From: Saccharina japonica
Lineage: Eukaryota > Sar > Phaeophyceae > Laminariales > Laminariaceae
Length of the DNA stretch: 64,000 nt
Assembly (NCBI GenBank): GCA_008828725.1
Contig: MEHQ01003871.1
Coordinates: forward strand, 1 to 64,000
Reading direction: 5' to 3'
The notes under the pieces were generated by a model that was not told the DNA's origin, made no database searches, and saw only the letters and a program-made list of their open reading frames with translations. Shown in pieces: positions 12,346 through 21,904 of this stretch. Both the position numbers and the translations under genes were made by a program. Every line of letters starts with the position of its first letter. Within the stretch, counting starts at the first letter, position 1.

Positions 12346-14966
12346 TTTTTTCCTTTTTTAACGTTTGGCAAACTAAATCTTGGTTTAAGGAGTACTATAA
12401 TTATGTCTTGCAACTAGTGTAAGTGTATTATCTTGAAATTTGTGTGAATACTTCTACGTTGAATTTTGTGTGGAGATGAGGTTATGAACTGCTGCTAATG
12501 CTGCTGTACCCCGTCGTACACAGCAGTACAGCATTTCTGCAGGTATTTCGAAAGAGTGTATTTTTTTCCCACGGACTGGTTGCTGTTGATTATTGTTGGT
12601 GTTGTTGGCGTTTTGTTCGTGTGTTTGCTTGTTCTCGACATGTGGTGTATGTAATCATTTTCATATAAACACAACAACAGCGGTGAATGGTCTACTGAAG
12701 TCAGCAGCTCCCAAGTTGCCTGCACATATTTCTGAAAAGCGGGCGACCACAACCCTCCAGCGGTGAACACCCAGACCCCAGCAGGGGGGCTTGTAGCGAT
12801 TGCACCAAATCAAAAGTGAATGCGATGACCGGCACTTCCTTATGTGCGAACAAAACCTTCGAACAAAAGAAAACAGAAGATCAAATGGAACCTTGGCTCA
12901 AAATATTATAAAAATGACAACATTTCTTTGGAGGCTACTTGCTTCCTCTGGAGCAAACCGCGCGCGCAGAGGTAGAGAAAAGACGATTCCAGTTTATAGC
13001 CTGATCCATATTTACTTCGAGTGTTTTCCCCCGAAACGGGAAACAGGGAAATTGAAACGAGTACTAGTATGTTTCTTAGATACTATACGCTGCCCTTTGT
13101 CAGAGTTAAATATCGCGTTATATGTGGAGGCGAGGAAATGTTGTACCTTGTTCGTCATTCAGGTACATGATTGATAGAACATTGTTCGAACGCAGATGCA
13201 GCTTCAATTAGACAAATCGAGGATACAGACCATGTCGATTTGTTCCCACATCTCCACACAACACATAGTGCGAAGCTTTACACGACAGAAAGGCCCGACT
13301 GGACCGAATGGCCTCCGCGATCGTCGTCGATACGGTTATCGGCCCTATGCAGACCTTCCACTGTTGCAACAAGCTCCACTATAACATGCCGTCAAACCTG
13401 CTGCTTCCGGTAGCTTACATCACTCCCGCTTGTGAGGTGTGCTATGTTACACTTATTCGTACATAAACCCATATATATAATCGCTCGATATCCTAGCTAT
13501 GATGGTATAGTATGATTTGAACTTCCTCATGAATTGCGGCCTTACGGCAAGCCCAAACAATGCCGACAAACGTAACATATTAGGGGTCACGAGGTGTTTA
13601 TTTAAATATCGTGATAGCCGATACGGCCGGAGCTAATGAATGCTCAAGCTGGTGCCGACTCCCTCTGTGTTTAGATCTCTAATATTGTACATCTAAAGGT
13701 TGGAGTGGAATGAACGGCTGACACCAAGACGCTCTTTCGGGTCTACGTTGTGTTGTGGTGGGTGGCAGCGTGGCACGCTGTCTCGTGTACCTTAGCATCG
13801 TAAATACTGGACTATAGTCTTGTGACGCAACGGCAAGACCCATTGTGCTGTCGTCTTGGGCAACCGTGTATAGCTACCATGAGATCAACGAGTAATAAAC
13901 AATATAAATTCACCGCGTCCACGCTTTTCCAAAAGGCCGCCTTTGAACAAACTCCACCGTACGTAACTAATGTCATAACTGCACAGCTGTTTACCCTCGT
14001 ATGCTTCCAAAATCTAGAGATGTATCTATTTTTTCTACGAGAGTAGGTCGTATTAAGTTCTATGTTTCCAAGGCCTTCTTTTGTACTGAAAATATGTTTG
14101 TCGACTATAGCAGCAGCATTTTATTGCCGTATGAAAATTTACGTTTTCGCTCTACTTGAAAAACACAACGAACAGAAATCCACACATCAGCAACGAGCGT
14201 GTCCTCCTATTAACACGAGCCGTGACTGCGGGCGAGCGGCTGAACATGTTTTCAGTTGATAGGTTGGCTTGGTGTTTGCAATGCTGAGATACCAATATAG
14301 TGCTGGGACTCCCCCGCACCACTACGTATATCACTGCAGACAACAGAAGGTAGGTGACTTGCGATACTATTTCTCAAACCAAGAGCAGCAGCATGTGTTG
14401 TTGCGGATAGTTTGAGTTGAAGGTTTGGTATGATCGCACTATTCTGTCGGCTAGTGAAATGCCCAATATTCTTCACAACAATGTACGAAGGATACTTAGG
14501 TTACAGACAAAGTAATCGCGTTTTGGTTTGGCTGCTGGAGTAGAATAAGTAAATAATTTATTCATACAGAGTTCTTCTTTTAGTTTCTCGATACAACAGG
14601 AAACGAATTTCAGCACACCAGCATCAAGCATATTCGCCCACGACAACAAGGTATTTTTGCCATAGGCAGGCGGCAGAGGAACTTTTTCAGATAATATGAC
14701 AGCCCGTGGTCTGTGATGATAACGAGTCAACACCGATATGGGCATGGCGGCAGTACGTCCGGAAAACTCAGGCGAGAAAGCAGCAACGCCGTGTTGTGTG
14801 TTATTGAGGATGGTTTACTCTCACATTTTCGAACTTGTCTTGACTGCAGCAGGAGTAAACAATTGCTGTACATTTATTTGAATTGAATATTGGTATACTC
14901 ACCCGGACAAGTTGCATTGTTTCTTACTGTTTTAGGTCCCAGGGTCGTAGCATTTACTGCAGCGTA
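11299..14966. other. No supported gene
   Basis: AT-rich DNA with short open frames. The longest (12800-13174, plus strand, 124 residues) has no recognisable domain. A CTG-type patch lies near 12485-12530. Confidence 0.35.
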
Positions 14967-15239
14967 TGAAGCCCTACCTTTGTAGAGCCACAAAGGTCCC
15001 AAGTGATGTGGTAGGTTGGACCCGCTACCGAGGCCTGCACTTTTCCCTCTTTTATTTAGAGCAAGGAAGGATAATATTTCCATCGAGTGAGATTCGGGCG
15101 GGTATACCTGGTCCGTCTCTACTTCAAGGAAGCTCGGGTGGTTAAGCCGAGTTGTCTTGGTCCTCGGAATTGTTCTCGGATGTGATAACACTTCTGGCGT
15201 ATATTCCATCGGTACATGTGCAACGACTACTTTACGAAC
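14967..15239 (-). repeat. 3' LTR of gypsy element C
   Basis: 273 bp recurring in the same orientation at 40429-40697. Landmarks: GAAGCCCTAC, CACAAAGGTCCC, CCCGCTACCGAGG, GATGTG.(A)AACACTTCTGGCGTAT and the end CTACGAAC. The two copies bracket, at the correct ends, a minus-strand gag-pol-chromodomain series, which identifies them as the element's LTRs. They differ at many sites, so the insertion is old. No convincing target duplication is visible outside the pair. Confidence 0.75.
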
Positions 15240-15243
15240 TTTC

Positions 15244-15272
15244 CCCTAACCCTAACCCTAACCCTAACCCTA
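15244..15272 (+). repeat. Interstitial telomere-type tract (CCCTAA)4.8
   Basis: Four perfect CCCTAA units plus CCCTA. This is the C-rich strand of TTAGGG telomere repeats. It lies four bases from the inner edge of the 3' LTR of element C, at the position where a polypurine tract (minus strand GGGGAAA) is expected. Interstitial telomere tracts can mark break repair by telomerase or chromosome fusion. Confidence 0.9.
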
Positions 15273-15282
15273 TTTATGCGCT

Positions 15283-15311
15283 ACAATTCATCTAAGTTAG
15301 AGATGAATTGT
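15283..15311. repeat. Perfect 11-bp stem-loop beside the telomere tract
   Basis: ACAATTCATCT and AGATGAATTGT are exact inverted copies around a 7-base loop (AAGTTAG). It lies 10 bp to the right of the telomere-type tract. Function unknown. Confidence 0.85.
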
Positions 15312-16254
15312 GGCGAATATTCCGTAAGGGAATGATACTTTATATGGAGGTAAAGGTAATTGGATCGTAGTACGAAATATTGGATCGTTCGCTAAATTTA
15401 CTTGTGTTGGGTGTTCGTCTCCTCATTGTTGTGTTGAAAAAGCACAAACCAGTATAAGGACTCCATACAGTAGTTAGTTGGCCTGTTAACAGCTTCGTTT
15501 ATATTCGGAGTTTATATGAATGCCTCCCTATATATTTCAATACAAACCTAGGTGTGGCGGCACGAAGTTAACATTTCCATGGAAGGTGATTGAGCATGGG
15601 CGAATTATTTTATTAAAAGGAACTTCTGCTACCCTCAAAATGATTCAAGGTGTGCTAGATATGTACCAATGAATACCTCAGTAATACTTCGATCAATGTA
15701 TAATCTCGATTTGTTGTCTTTTGAGTTAATTGTACTCTTGTTGCTGGTGTGTTAAATAACACTTACCAGTTTAATATCATCAATCAACGTCTTATAGCGT
15801 TGCAGATTATTTTCGCGTGGACCGTGCAGTTTGGGTATTGATCCGATACACATGTAAGACTTACCATGTGTTGATTTTCTGTTCGTCTACTAATAGTATG
15901 CCTTGATCCATGCCAGACTACGTATCAAACGGTGATTGTGGGATTCATTTTTGTCGTATATCGTTCGGTTTACGAAACCAGTTTCCATTAACGATATAAG
16001 CACGTACCTGGCAGGTGCAATTTATCACTTGTTTCCATGTCCCCATACGCGCAAACGTATGTTTCTTTTTCACCGTGGTAAATCTTGGTTCCTTTTCACG
16101 ATTATGCCTAAAATAGGCTTTCGTGTCCCTTACATCTGCTGCTGAGCATCGACTGGTTGTATTGATTTTGTAAAACGCTAAACTGGAGTTTTGCTCGGTT
16201 CTTGTTTGAAACACTGTTCCGTTATCGAACGTTACTATTAATAGACGGCATCAG
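15312..16254. other. Presumed 3' noncoding part of element C
   Basis: AT-rich DNA between the chromodomain frame and the 3' LTR. I see no domain or repeat partner. It could be element 3' UTR or contain further unrecognised insertions. Confidence 0.35.
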
Positions 16255-16492
16255 TGTGGGAAAAACGATGAATCAGACCATTATTAGCGGTTCTGTATGC
16301 GGCAATTAGTTCGTGGCATTGTGGTACTTCGTCTGCTCGATAATTTATATCTGATTCAGGACCATAGCCTTGCAGACATAAAAGGTACTTGTAATTGTGG
16401 GAACTTTTTCTGCCAGGATCACGTTTGTCGCTGACTACCCTGTCAACGATATATAACTCATTTCTGGGTAGAGTTTGGTTTTGATGGTTCAG
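16255..16492 (-). pseudogene. Chromodomain of gypsy element C
   Basis: An uninterrupted minus-strand frame reads NELYIVDRVVSDKRDP, then YKYLLCLQGYGPESDINY, then CHELIAAYR. This is the chromodomain pattern: Y-x-V-(E/D)-(R/K)-I/V, a central Y.(Y/V)L...(W/L).GY....D strand, and a C-terminal helix ending C.ELI..Y. In chromoviral gypsy elements such a domain sits at the C-terminus of integrase and is thought to direct integration to chromatin carrying particular histone marks. The aromatic Trp usual before GY is replaced by Leu (LQGY). The frame is cut from the integrase C-terminal region (ending about 17519) by the hAT-like insertion. Confidence 0.8.
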
Positions 16493-16495
16493 CGC
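16488..16495. repeat. 8-bp target duplication (left)
   Basis: TTCAGCGC, identical to 17511-17518, flanking the hAT-like element. An 8-bp duplication is the hAT superfamily hallmark. Confidence 0.9.
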
Positions 16496-16596
16496 TAGGG
16501 CTGTGAGTCGGTTTCATTTCACGACTAATAACTAGTCGCTAGTCGGCGTTTTAGTCGGCAAGCCAGCCGACTTGTCGAGCCAAAAACAAACAAACC

Positions 16597-16683
16597 GGCC
16601 GAGGGGGCCCCGCTGGAGGCGCCCACGGAGGGCCCGCCGGAGGCGCCTCCGGGAGATCCCGCCGAAGGCGCCGCCGGAGGCCA
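16597..16683. repeat. GC-rich GGAGGCGCC tandem repeat
   Basis: Degenerate repeats of GGAGGCGCC-type 9-12-bp units inside the hAT-like element, far more GC-rich than the surroundings. They suggest captured or slipped sequence. Confidence 0.75.
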
Positions 16684-17052
16684 AACATACGCTATTTGTC
16701 TTCATTTTACGCAAAAAAAGCGCAAATAATATGACCTACTGTAGATTCACATATATTTCGAACGAAAAACTCAAACAAACTTCAGTTTACACAAGAAATT
16801 CACAAAAAACGAGAGGTACAACGCATGTACCAGGTATAGATCTACCCCGGACTAGAGGAACGTGACAGCAATTGTTTGAGTCGCAATACTACCTGGTGGC
16901 GATACGAGCGAAAAAGCGAACTCATCACCAAGATAGCGATGCAAAAGTTATCCCCAGAAGAAAAGGTCTTGGATCCCTCCGTGATGTTGTTCGTTTATTA
17001 ACGTCTCTCCCAACCTTGCGCGAAACGCGCGCGTCGATGACGACGGCAACTC

Positions 17053-17277
17053 CTAAAACTTCCACAGCGGGTTGTTGGATCTGAGCGGCTTGCTGCGCCT
17101 CTGCTCGTGCTTCACGCGGTAGATCACCGTTTCGGGGTCGCGTGCACTCGCCAAGGTGGTCCACGAGCCGATACTGGCCGCAACTTCGCCGACGGGATCT
17201 CCGCCCTCGGCGTTGGCATCGGGTGCGCCAGGGCTGACGCCGTCGGCACCGTCGAGAGAGATGGATTGTTCCGCCAT
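17053..17277 (-). pseudogene. Possible hAT transposase N-terminus
   Basis: A 74-codon frame starts MAEQSISLDG and ends RSNNPLWKF before a TAG stop. Many hAT transposases begin with an acidic leader followed by a (S/N)PLWKYF-type block that opens the BED zinc finger; the end of this frame resembles that block. It reads inward from the right terminus, as expected for a transposase gene. No zinc ligands, RNase H-like core or hAT dimerisation region follow. If the reading is right, this is an internally deleted copy. Chance similarity over so few residues is possible. Confidence 0.35.
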
Positions 17278-17510
17278 GTGTGCGTGTGTGTGTGGATCTC
17301 CCGCTGTGCGCTGCAGTGTCACAGGGCATGTGAGGGTATCCGCAGGCCGCAGCAATTCACGTTCAAAGCTGTACCCCGCACTAAAAAAGCCCTCCTACAG
17401 TTAAGGAAACCCAATAAGTCGGAAAGTCGACACCTCCGTTTCAACCTGACTATTAGTCCGACTAGTAACTAGTCGGCGACTTAAGTCGTGCCGACTCACA
17501 TCCCTACCTA

Positions 17511-17518
17511 TTCAGCGC
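17511..17518. repeat. 8-bp target duplication (right)
   Basis: TTCAGCGC, exact partner of 16488-16495. Confidence 0.9.
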
Positions 17519-18490
17519 AGGTCATGGGATTTGTTTTTCCAAAAATAAATTTTCCAGTTTCCCAAATTGAGGTGCTAGTGGTTTCGCCCGCTGATGGTAC
17601 TGTTTGATGTGAGCAAGGTGTATTGATACAAATTGTGTCTCGTTCGCGCGTCACACTTGATACACTACTGGAGCATGTCAAGGGTAGAGTATATAAGGTC
17701 ATCACCACAGTATAGTAGTTATATATTTGGACCATCTTTGTCCTGGGAGGTGCTGTATATCAGTACCTTCTGTCCAGGTTTGAAAATCGGATATGGCGAG
17801 AGGTTTGAATTGTTAGCTGCCTGTTTTGTTGCACGTTATCATAAGTACCGATGCGCGCACTCGTTTGCCAATCGCAAGCTGTCTTGGGTATTTTGTGCAA
17901 ACACTTCTATATATGTTGTACTTCCTACGTGAAGAATACCGAGTATTATGTCAACTGGCAGTCTGGCCTGTCTACCAAATATTCAAATAACGGTGTTTCA
18001 TGCACTGTTGCACAAAAAGATGTGAGCAAGTTGAACAAACGACAAGAGAAATGCCCAATTATCTTGTTAAATTCAACTATACATCGCTAACATTGCATGA
18101 ATTTTTGAATGCACACGTTCAGATACGTAATTGCCCTGGGGTCGATAGGGTGTCGTCCGGGTTTTCTTGTACCCAAGTATACTTTGTAAGTGGAAAATTA
18201 TTTCATTCTCAACCTCCGGCTTTTGATCTGAGTGCAAATTGTCTCGTGGACCGAAAATGCCAATGATGCGATCAATAATGGCACTTGCAATTTCGTGAGC
18301 TGTTTTGTTTGGCAATTGTGTCAGTAATGTGAACCTTGCGAGGTGACCCATCAAAGATAGGACTATTTTGCATTTGACACCGGCGGCCAATAAAAAAACT
18401 GATTCAGACTCGACGAAGCCGACGAAGTCGACAGACATTCTTTGGAACGGTCGCTCTACAGGTAGATGGCCTGTTGGTAATTGAGATATC
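17519..18490 (-). pseudogene. Integrase core and C-terminal region of gypsy element C
   Basis: The minus frame at 18438-18073 holds a retroviral-type integrase catalytic core. It has MSVDFVGF (first Asp), HSDQKPEVEN (second Asp), KTRTTPYRPQGN and SERVHSKI (the Glu region). Upstream at about 18480 it reads PTGHLPVERPFQRM, the usual lead-in to the core. Downstream, past stops and shifts, it continues with FGRQARLPVDIILGI and a GPY/F-like stretch down to about 17519. At least two stops and a frame change make it inactive. It ends at the hAT target site, beyond which the chromodomain resumes. Its missing N-terminal zinc domain is the fragment at 30316-30606. Confidence 0.85.
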
Positions 18491-20553
18491 GTTATCGTGT
18501 CCTTCGAATGTGAAAACTAATTAATGACTTGAATTCGTATGAATTAATTAAACAAAATGACGTTGTATCGTAGGATTTTGGAGAATGTACGAAGCGGGGG
18601 CCGGGTGTCACAGGCAATAAATTGATTTGTTCCCGCAGGAAAATATTTTGTGATTTGAAGGGTTTGCGGAAAGTTTGGGCCAGTATGTTATACTGCTTGC
18701 CCTGGCGGCAGAGTTGCGGCAACGTGAAAACATCTTATTCTCGTGGTATGCATACAGCGAAATTATGTACATGATATCATAGGGAATCATACTTCTTGCA
18801 TCGCGACATGTGCCTCCGGAAGTACCACAAATAGGCCCGTTCCTGGAGAACGTAGACTATTAATAATATACACAACGGACAAGACAGCCTAGGGCTCCAG
18901 TACGTGCTAGTAGCACGCGGGTGTCTAGATGAACAGGATTAACACGATAATATTAGCAGATTTTAGCGTTGTGAGATAGCTACGTAGAGTAGTTGTCAAT
19001 AATTATGTACTATTGTGGGTTATATTGATGCACTCATTTCTTGTTTTGTGTTGCGTGATAGGTGCCATATTCTGATTTTCTCCCGCTGGGTTGGGATCGA
19101 CAGCTGTAATGGTTCAGTTGTCAGACGGCATTATTATTCATGATGTCTTACAAAGAGCCTTTGTCGGGCGTATTTGGTGCAGTATTTGGCGTTCCGAGAG
19201 GCCTGGCATGTGATCGCTCACGTGTGATAGACCATGCTCATGCATGGCGAGGGCAATTAGTTTCCTGTTGTTTACATGGCTAGAGCACTTAGTTTCCTGT
19301 TGTTTACAGCAAGAGCTAGAATAAACAAACAAACGGTGTTGGGAAATTTGCAATAAAAACTACGACCCGTTTTATTGGCAACGGTGGACGTGTCGCCATA
19401 TTCCTACATGCTGCCATGCGTTGTGAGTTCAGCCTGGTGGTATTGTTTGCCGAGTGGCCTTTCCCCAGTGTAACTTGATGTGTTAATTACGACTACAACA
19501 GATAATTCGTTGAGTTATTTGGGCATTGCATTTACTTGCCGTATGTCCTGCGACTTGGTTTTGTTGTTATTATATGGCTGGTGACTGCAGACCACTACAA
19601 CAATAGGCGTCAGAGAAAATTATATTCGTGAAGGCTACGTACAACTATGGGAGAGAAGAGACAGTCACACGGCCCGAACTATCGAATGCAGTCTTGATCA
19701 ACCGGCGATTTGGGAACTGTAGCAGTATAATTGTTGAGTTACTTACATGCGGTTGTGCATGCTAATGTACGTATGTTTCTGTAAGTTGTATTTACCTGGA
19801 ATCGCGTTTTTGCTCGGCTGGACACTACAATACGAACTCACAGCTGACGTATCTATAATAATTTTATTTAATACAGTGGAGATCACCGCTACGCCTATGG
19901 GAGGCAGAGCAAGCGTACGATTCACAAAGGTGATATGTACGCAAGAAAAGGCACGGTGACACATTCCCAACTGTCGTTTGCGATCGATCGGGATCTAGCG
20001 GTATTGCTCGCTCCTTGTGATTGGCCCGATTGAGGATAAGATCTCTCCCTTGCAGGGATTGGCCATATATGGATAGATACTTGCTAGACGATTATGGAAG
20101 GTAACCCCCACCCGGCCCCCTCCCCCATCTGTCACTCTGTTTTGACTTCTTGCACCACAAGCCTGACGTCTTTATTCACACCTCCCAGGCAAAGATCGCC
20201 CACCACCGACTGCCTACACCTAAAGCGAGTGGTATGTCAAGGCGCCATCGCCTTCAACGTCTTGCAGGGGACCGGCATCGTTGCCATCGCAAACGGCTAC
20301 GGAATCCGTGAAGCGGCCAACGCAAACGGCACGAAGTGTCAGCCGGGTAGAGTGCGGGAAGTAATTAGGCCGAGGTCGTGGGTGATTTCTACCACGAACG
20401 AAATGCACGTTGGCGGAAATTTTCCGAACGCACGTAACCGTGCAACCGGCGACGTCGGTCGACGACTTAATAAATGAATACTTCCGGCCCCTTTTGCAGA
20501 ATAAATTAATTAAATGCACCTCCATATTATTTTCGCTCTTTCGCTAAATTAAT
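18491..20553. other. Unassigned DNA between integrase core and element A
   Basis: About 2 kb with no recognised domain. It may belong to another insertion in element C that was later the target of element A. A short direct repeat TTAGTTTCCTGTTGTTTACA occurs at about 19258 and 19290. A GC-richer patch at 20094-20480 has frames open on both strands but no recognisable product. Confidence 0.35.
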
Positions 20554-21016
20554 TGTAGCGAAGGAAAGGAGCTATCAAAGACGTACGTGCTCAGGTCTTC
20601 AATCCCCTGTCCCCAGTCTCTTACCACTTCTTGTTCGTTTCCTTCCGTGATGTCTTGAGGTTGGTTCGTCCGTCTCGTGTCTCAACAGCTTACTGCAAAG
20701 GCCAGTCTTCTGCCTGCGAACTCCAGACTCGTTTCAAGCAATCCTCCTTCGAGCTCTAGTTCTACACAACAGATCTCCGTATGAACCCTTCAACAATACC
20801 TTGCGGTAACAATCGCTATGCTCAGACTCGGTACGCAGTCATTCAAGCTCATATCAGACCAAGTTCTCTTCCTTTTTCCCTCTTTGGTATTGTGTGTTTT
20901 AGGGTTTGTTTTGACTGACCGAGAACGGAGGCCTCTAGGCTGACTGGAGTTGTACAGTCCTAGGAAGCATTCCGCTACGTGCGTATTTTACGTTACGTAC
21001 GTGCCAATCCGCCGCA
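20554..21016 (-). repeat. 3' LTR of gypsy element A
   Basis: 463 bp, the same length as 29769-30231 and about 95% identical by eye, starting TGTAGCGAAGGA and ending AATCCGCCGCA in plus orientation. A third relative is 56179-56647. The flanks outside the LTR pair are both TAAT (20550-20553 and 30232-30235), a 4-bp target duplication. Just inside lies a G-rich strand (minus CTGGGGGGGTGT) suitable as a polypurine tract. Confidence 0.9.
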
Positions 21017-21409
21017 ACACCCCCCCAGCACGGTTTCCTAAGAATACCGTGCTAACCGGGCTGCGGACACACTGGAGAAAGAGTGAGGGCCTTTTCCCAA
21101 ACTTTGTCATGTTCCGATTGCCGTAAGGCTCGATGAGTGGCGTCTACTATTTCCACGGAAAGGCGTCACCCCGGGGGTAGGGACCCTGGGCCTCGCGCTT
21201 TTCCGCATTAGGTCCCAGATCGGTACTGCTGGACTTGCTGGAATTTCTCATCAAGCGCACCAGCTGAAAGCCTCTTATCCACCACTTCCCGGCTTTTTCC
21301 GTTAACTCGGGTAGGCCGAGGTCTTGATCCTGCTCGTTAGTCGATCTTCGGCTAACGTCTTCTCCCGTTCTCCATCGAAATCCACTTCACTTCCTCGGGT
21401 TTACAGAGA
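21017..21409. other. 3' noncoding region of element A with conserved stem-loop
   Basis: Closely matched by 56648-57030 in element B. AGCACGG (21027-21033) and CCGTGCT (21047-21053) form a perfect 7-bp stem around 13 bases, conserved in B (56658-56684) although the loop has changed. It might be an RNA structure in the 3' end of the element transcript. Confidence 0.6.
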
Positions 21410-21904
21410 ACCGGATTGCGAATTTCCGGCTCTCCTAGCTTTCAGGATCTCACGTTCGTTGGGTTCCTCCCAATCTCCGTCTGCGTACCGAACCCGCCAG
21501 TACGGTGACTTGTAGTCGAAGATCTTTCAAAGGTGACGCTTCTTGTTTCCTTCAGCGTCCGCGAATTCCTTCCAGATCACGGTTCCTACGGGGTGTTGTT
21601 TCAACGCATGTTCACGGTCGATCCCATCTCTTTCCTTCCGCGATAGCGTCGAAGTCGGCCTTGCCCGGCACTCCGCTCCGTGATACGTCTCCCACAGTGC
21701 ATGGAAAACGTCCAGCTGTAAGGGGGTGAAACTGTCTCGCGCCTCCTCTTCGGACAGCCACTGCGTCTCTGTGCCATCCACGAATCGTCCCTTGTATCGC
21801 CACTTCCAAGCGCTGCCCTTACCCATCACAGCCTCTCTGTCTATTAGAGTATACCTAGGCGACGCTACAATCGACAGCTCCGCAAGTCCGAAGCAACTCC
21901 CCAT
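21410..21904 (-). pseudogene. Chromodomain-like and Tudor-like C-terminal modules, element A
   Basis: The frame includes YTLIDREAVMGKG, WKWRYKGRFVDGTE and WLSEEEARDSF, a chromodomain-like pattern (Y-x-(V/L), then a W/Y-rich strand with KG, then xW..EE). After about 50 residues comes HPVGTVIWKEFAD and, past one in-frame TGA at 21527-21529, KIFDYKSPYWRVRYADGDWE. The latter matches Tudor-like modules (GT-V...F, then DY...YWRVRY.DGDxEEL). The region is one frame off the preceding integrase; the join is uninterrupted in element B. Inference: chromatin-reading domains that steer integration. The family assignment rests on pattern only. Confidence 0.55.

Larger units (their letters stand above)
16496..17510. 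mobile_element. hAT-like non-autonomous transposon
   Basis: 1015 bp bounded by exact 8-bp duplications TTCAGCGC. The left end is TAGGGCTGTGAGTCGG. The right end, reversed, contains TAGGGATGTGAGTCGG with a four-base TAGG addition at the extreme tip. This fits the hAT terminal consensus (Y-A-x-x-G and a TGTGA-type continuation). Subterminal ACTAGTCG and AGTCGGC motifs recur at both ends and could be transposase-binding sites. It carries only a short possible transposase N-terminus, so it would depend on a transposase in trans. It is inserted in element C between integrase and chromodomain. Confidence 0.85.

Noticed and set aside
20094..20525. Overlapping ~100-127-codon frames as a host gene
   Set aside because: Open on both strands with no recognised domain; left as unassigned.
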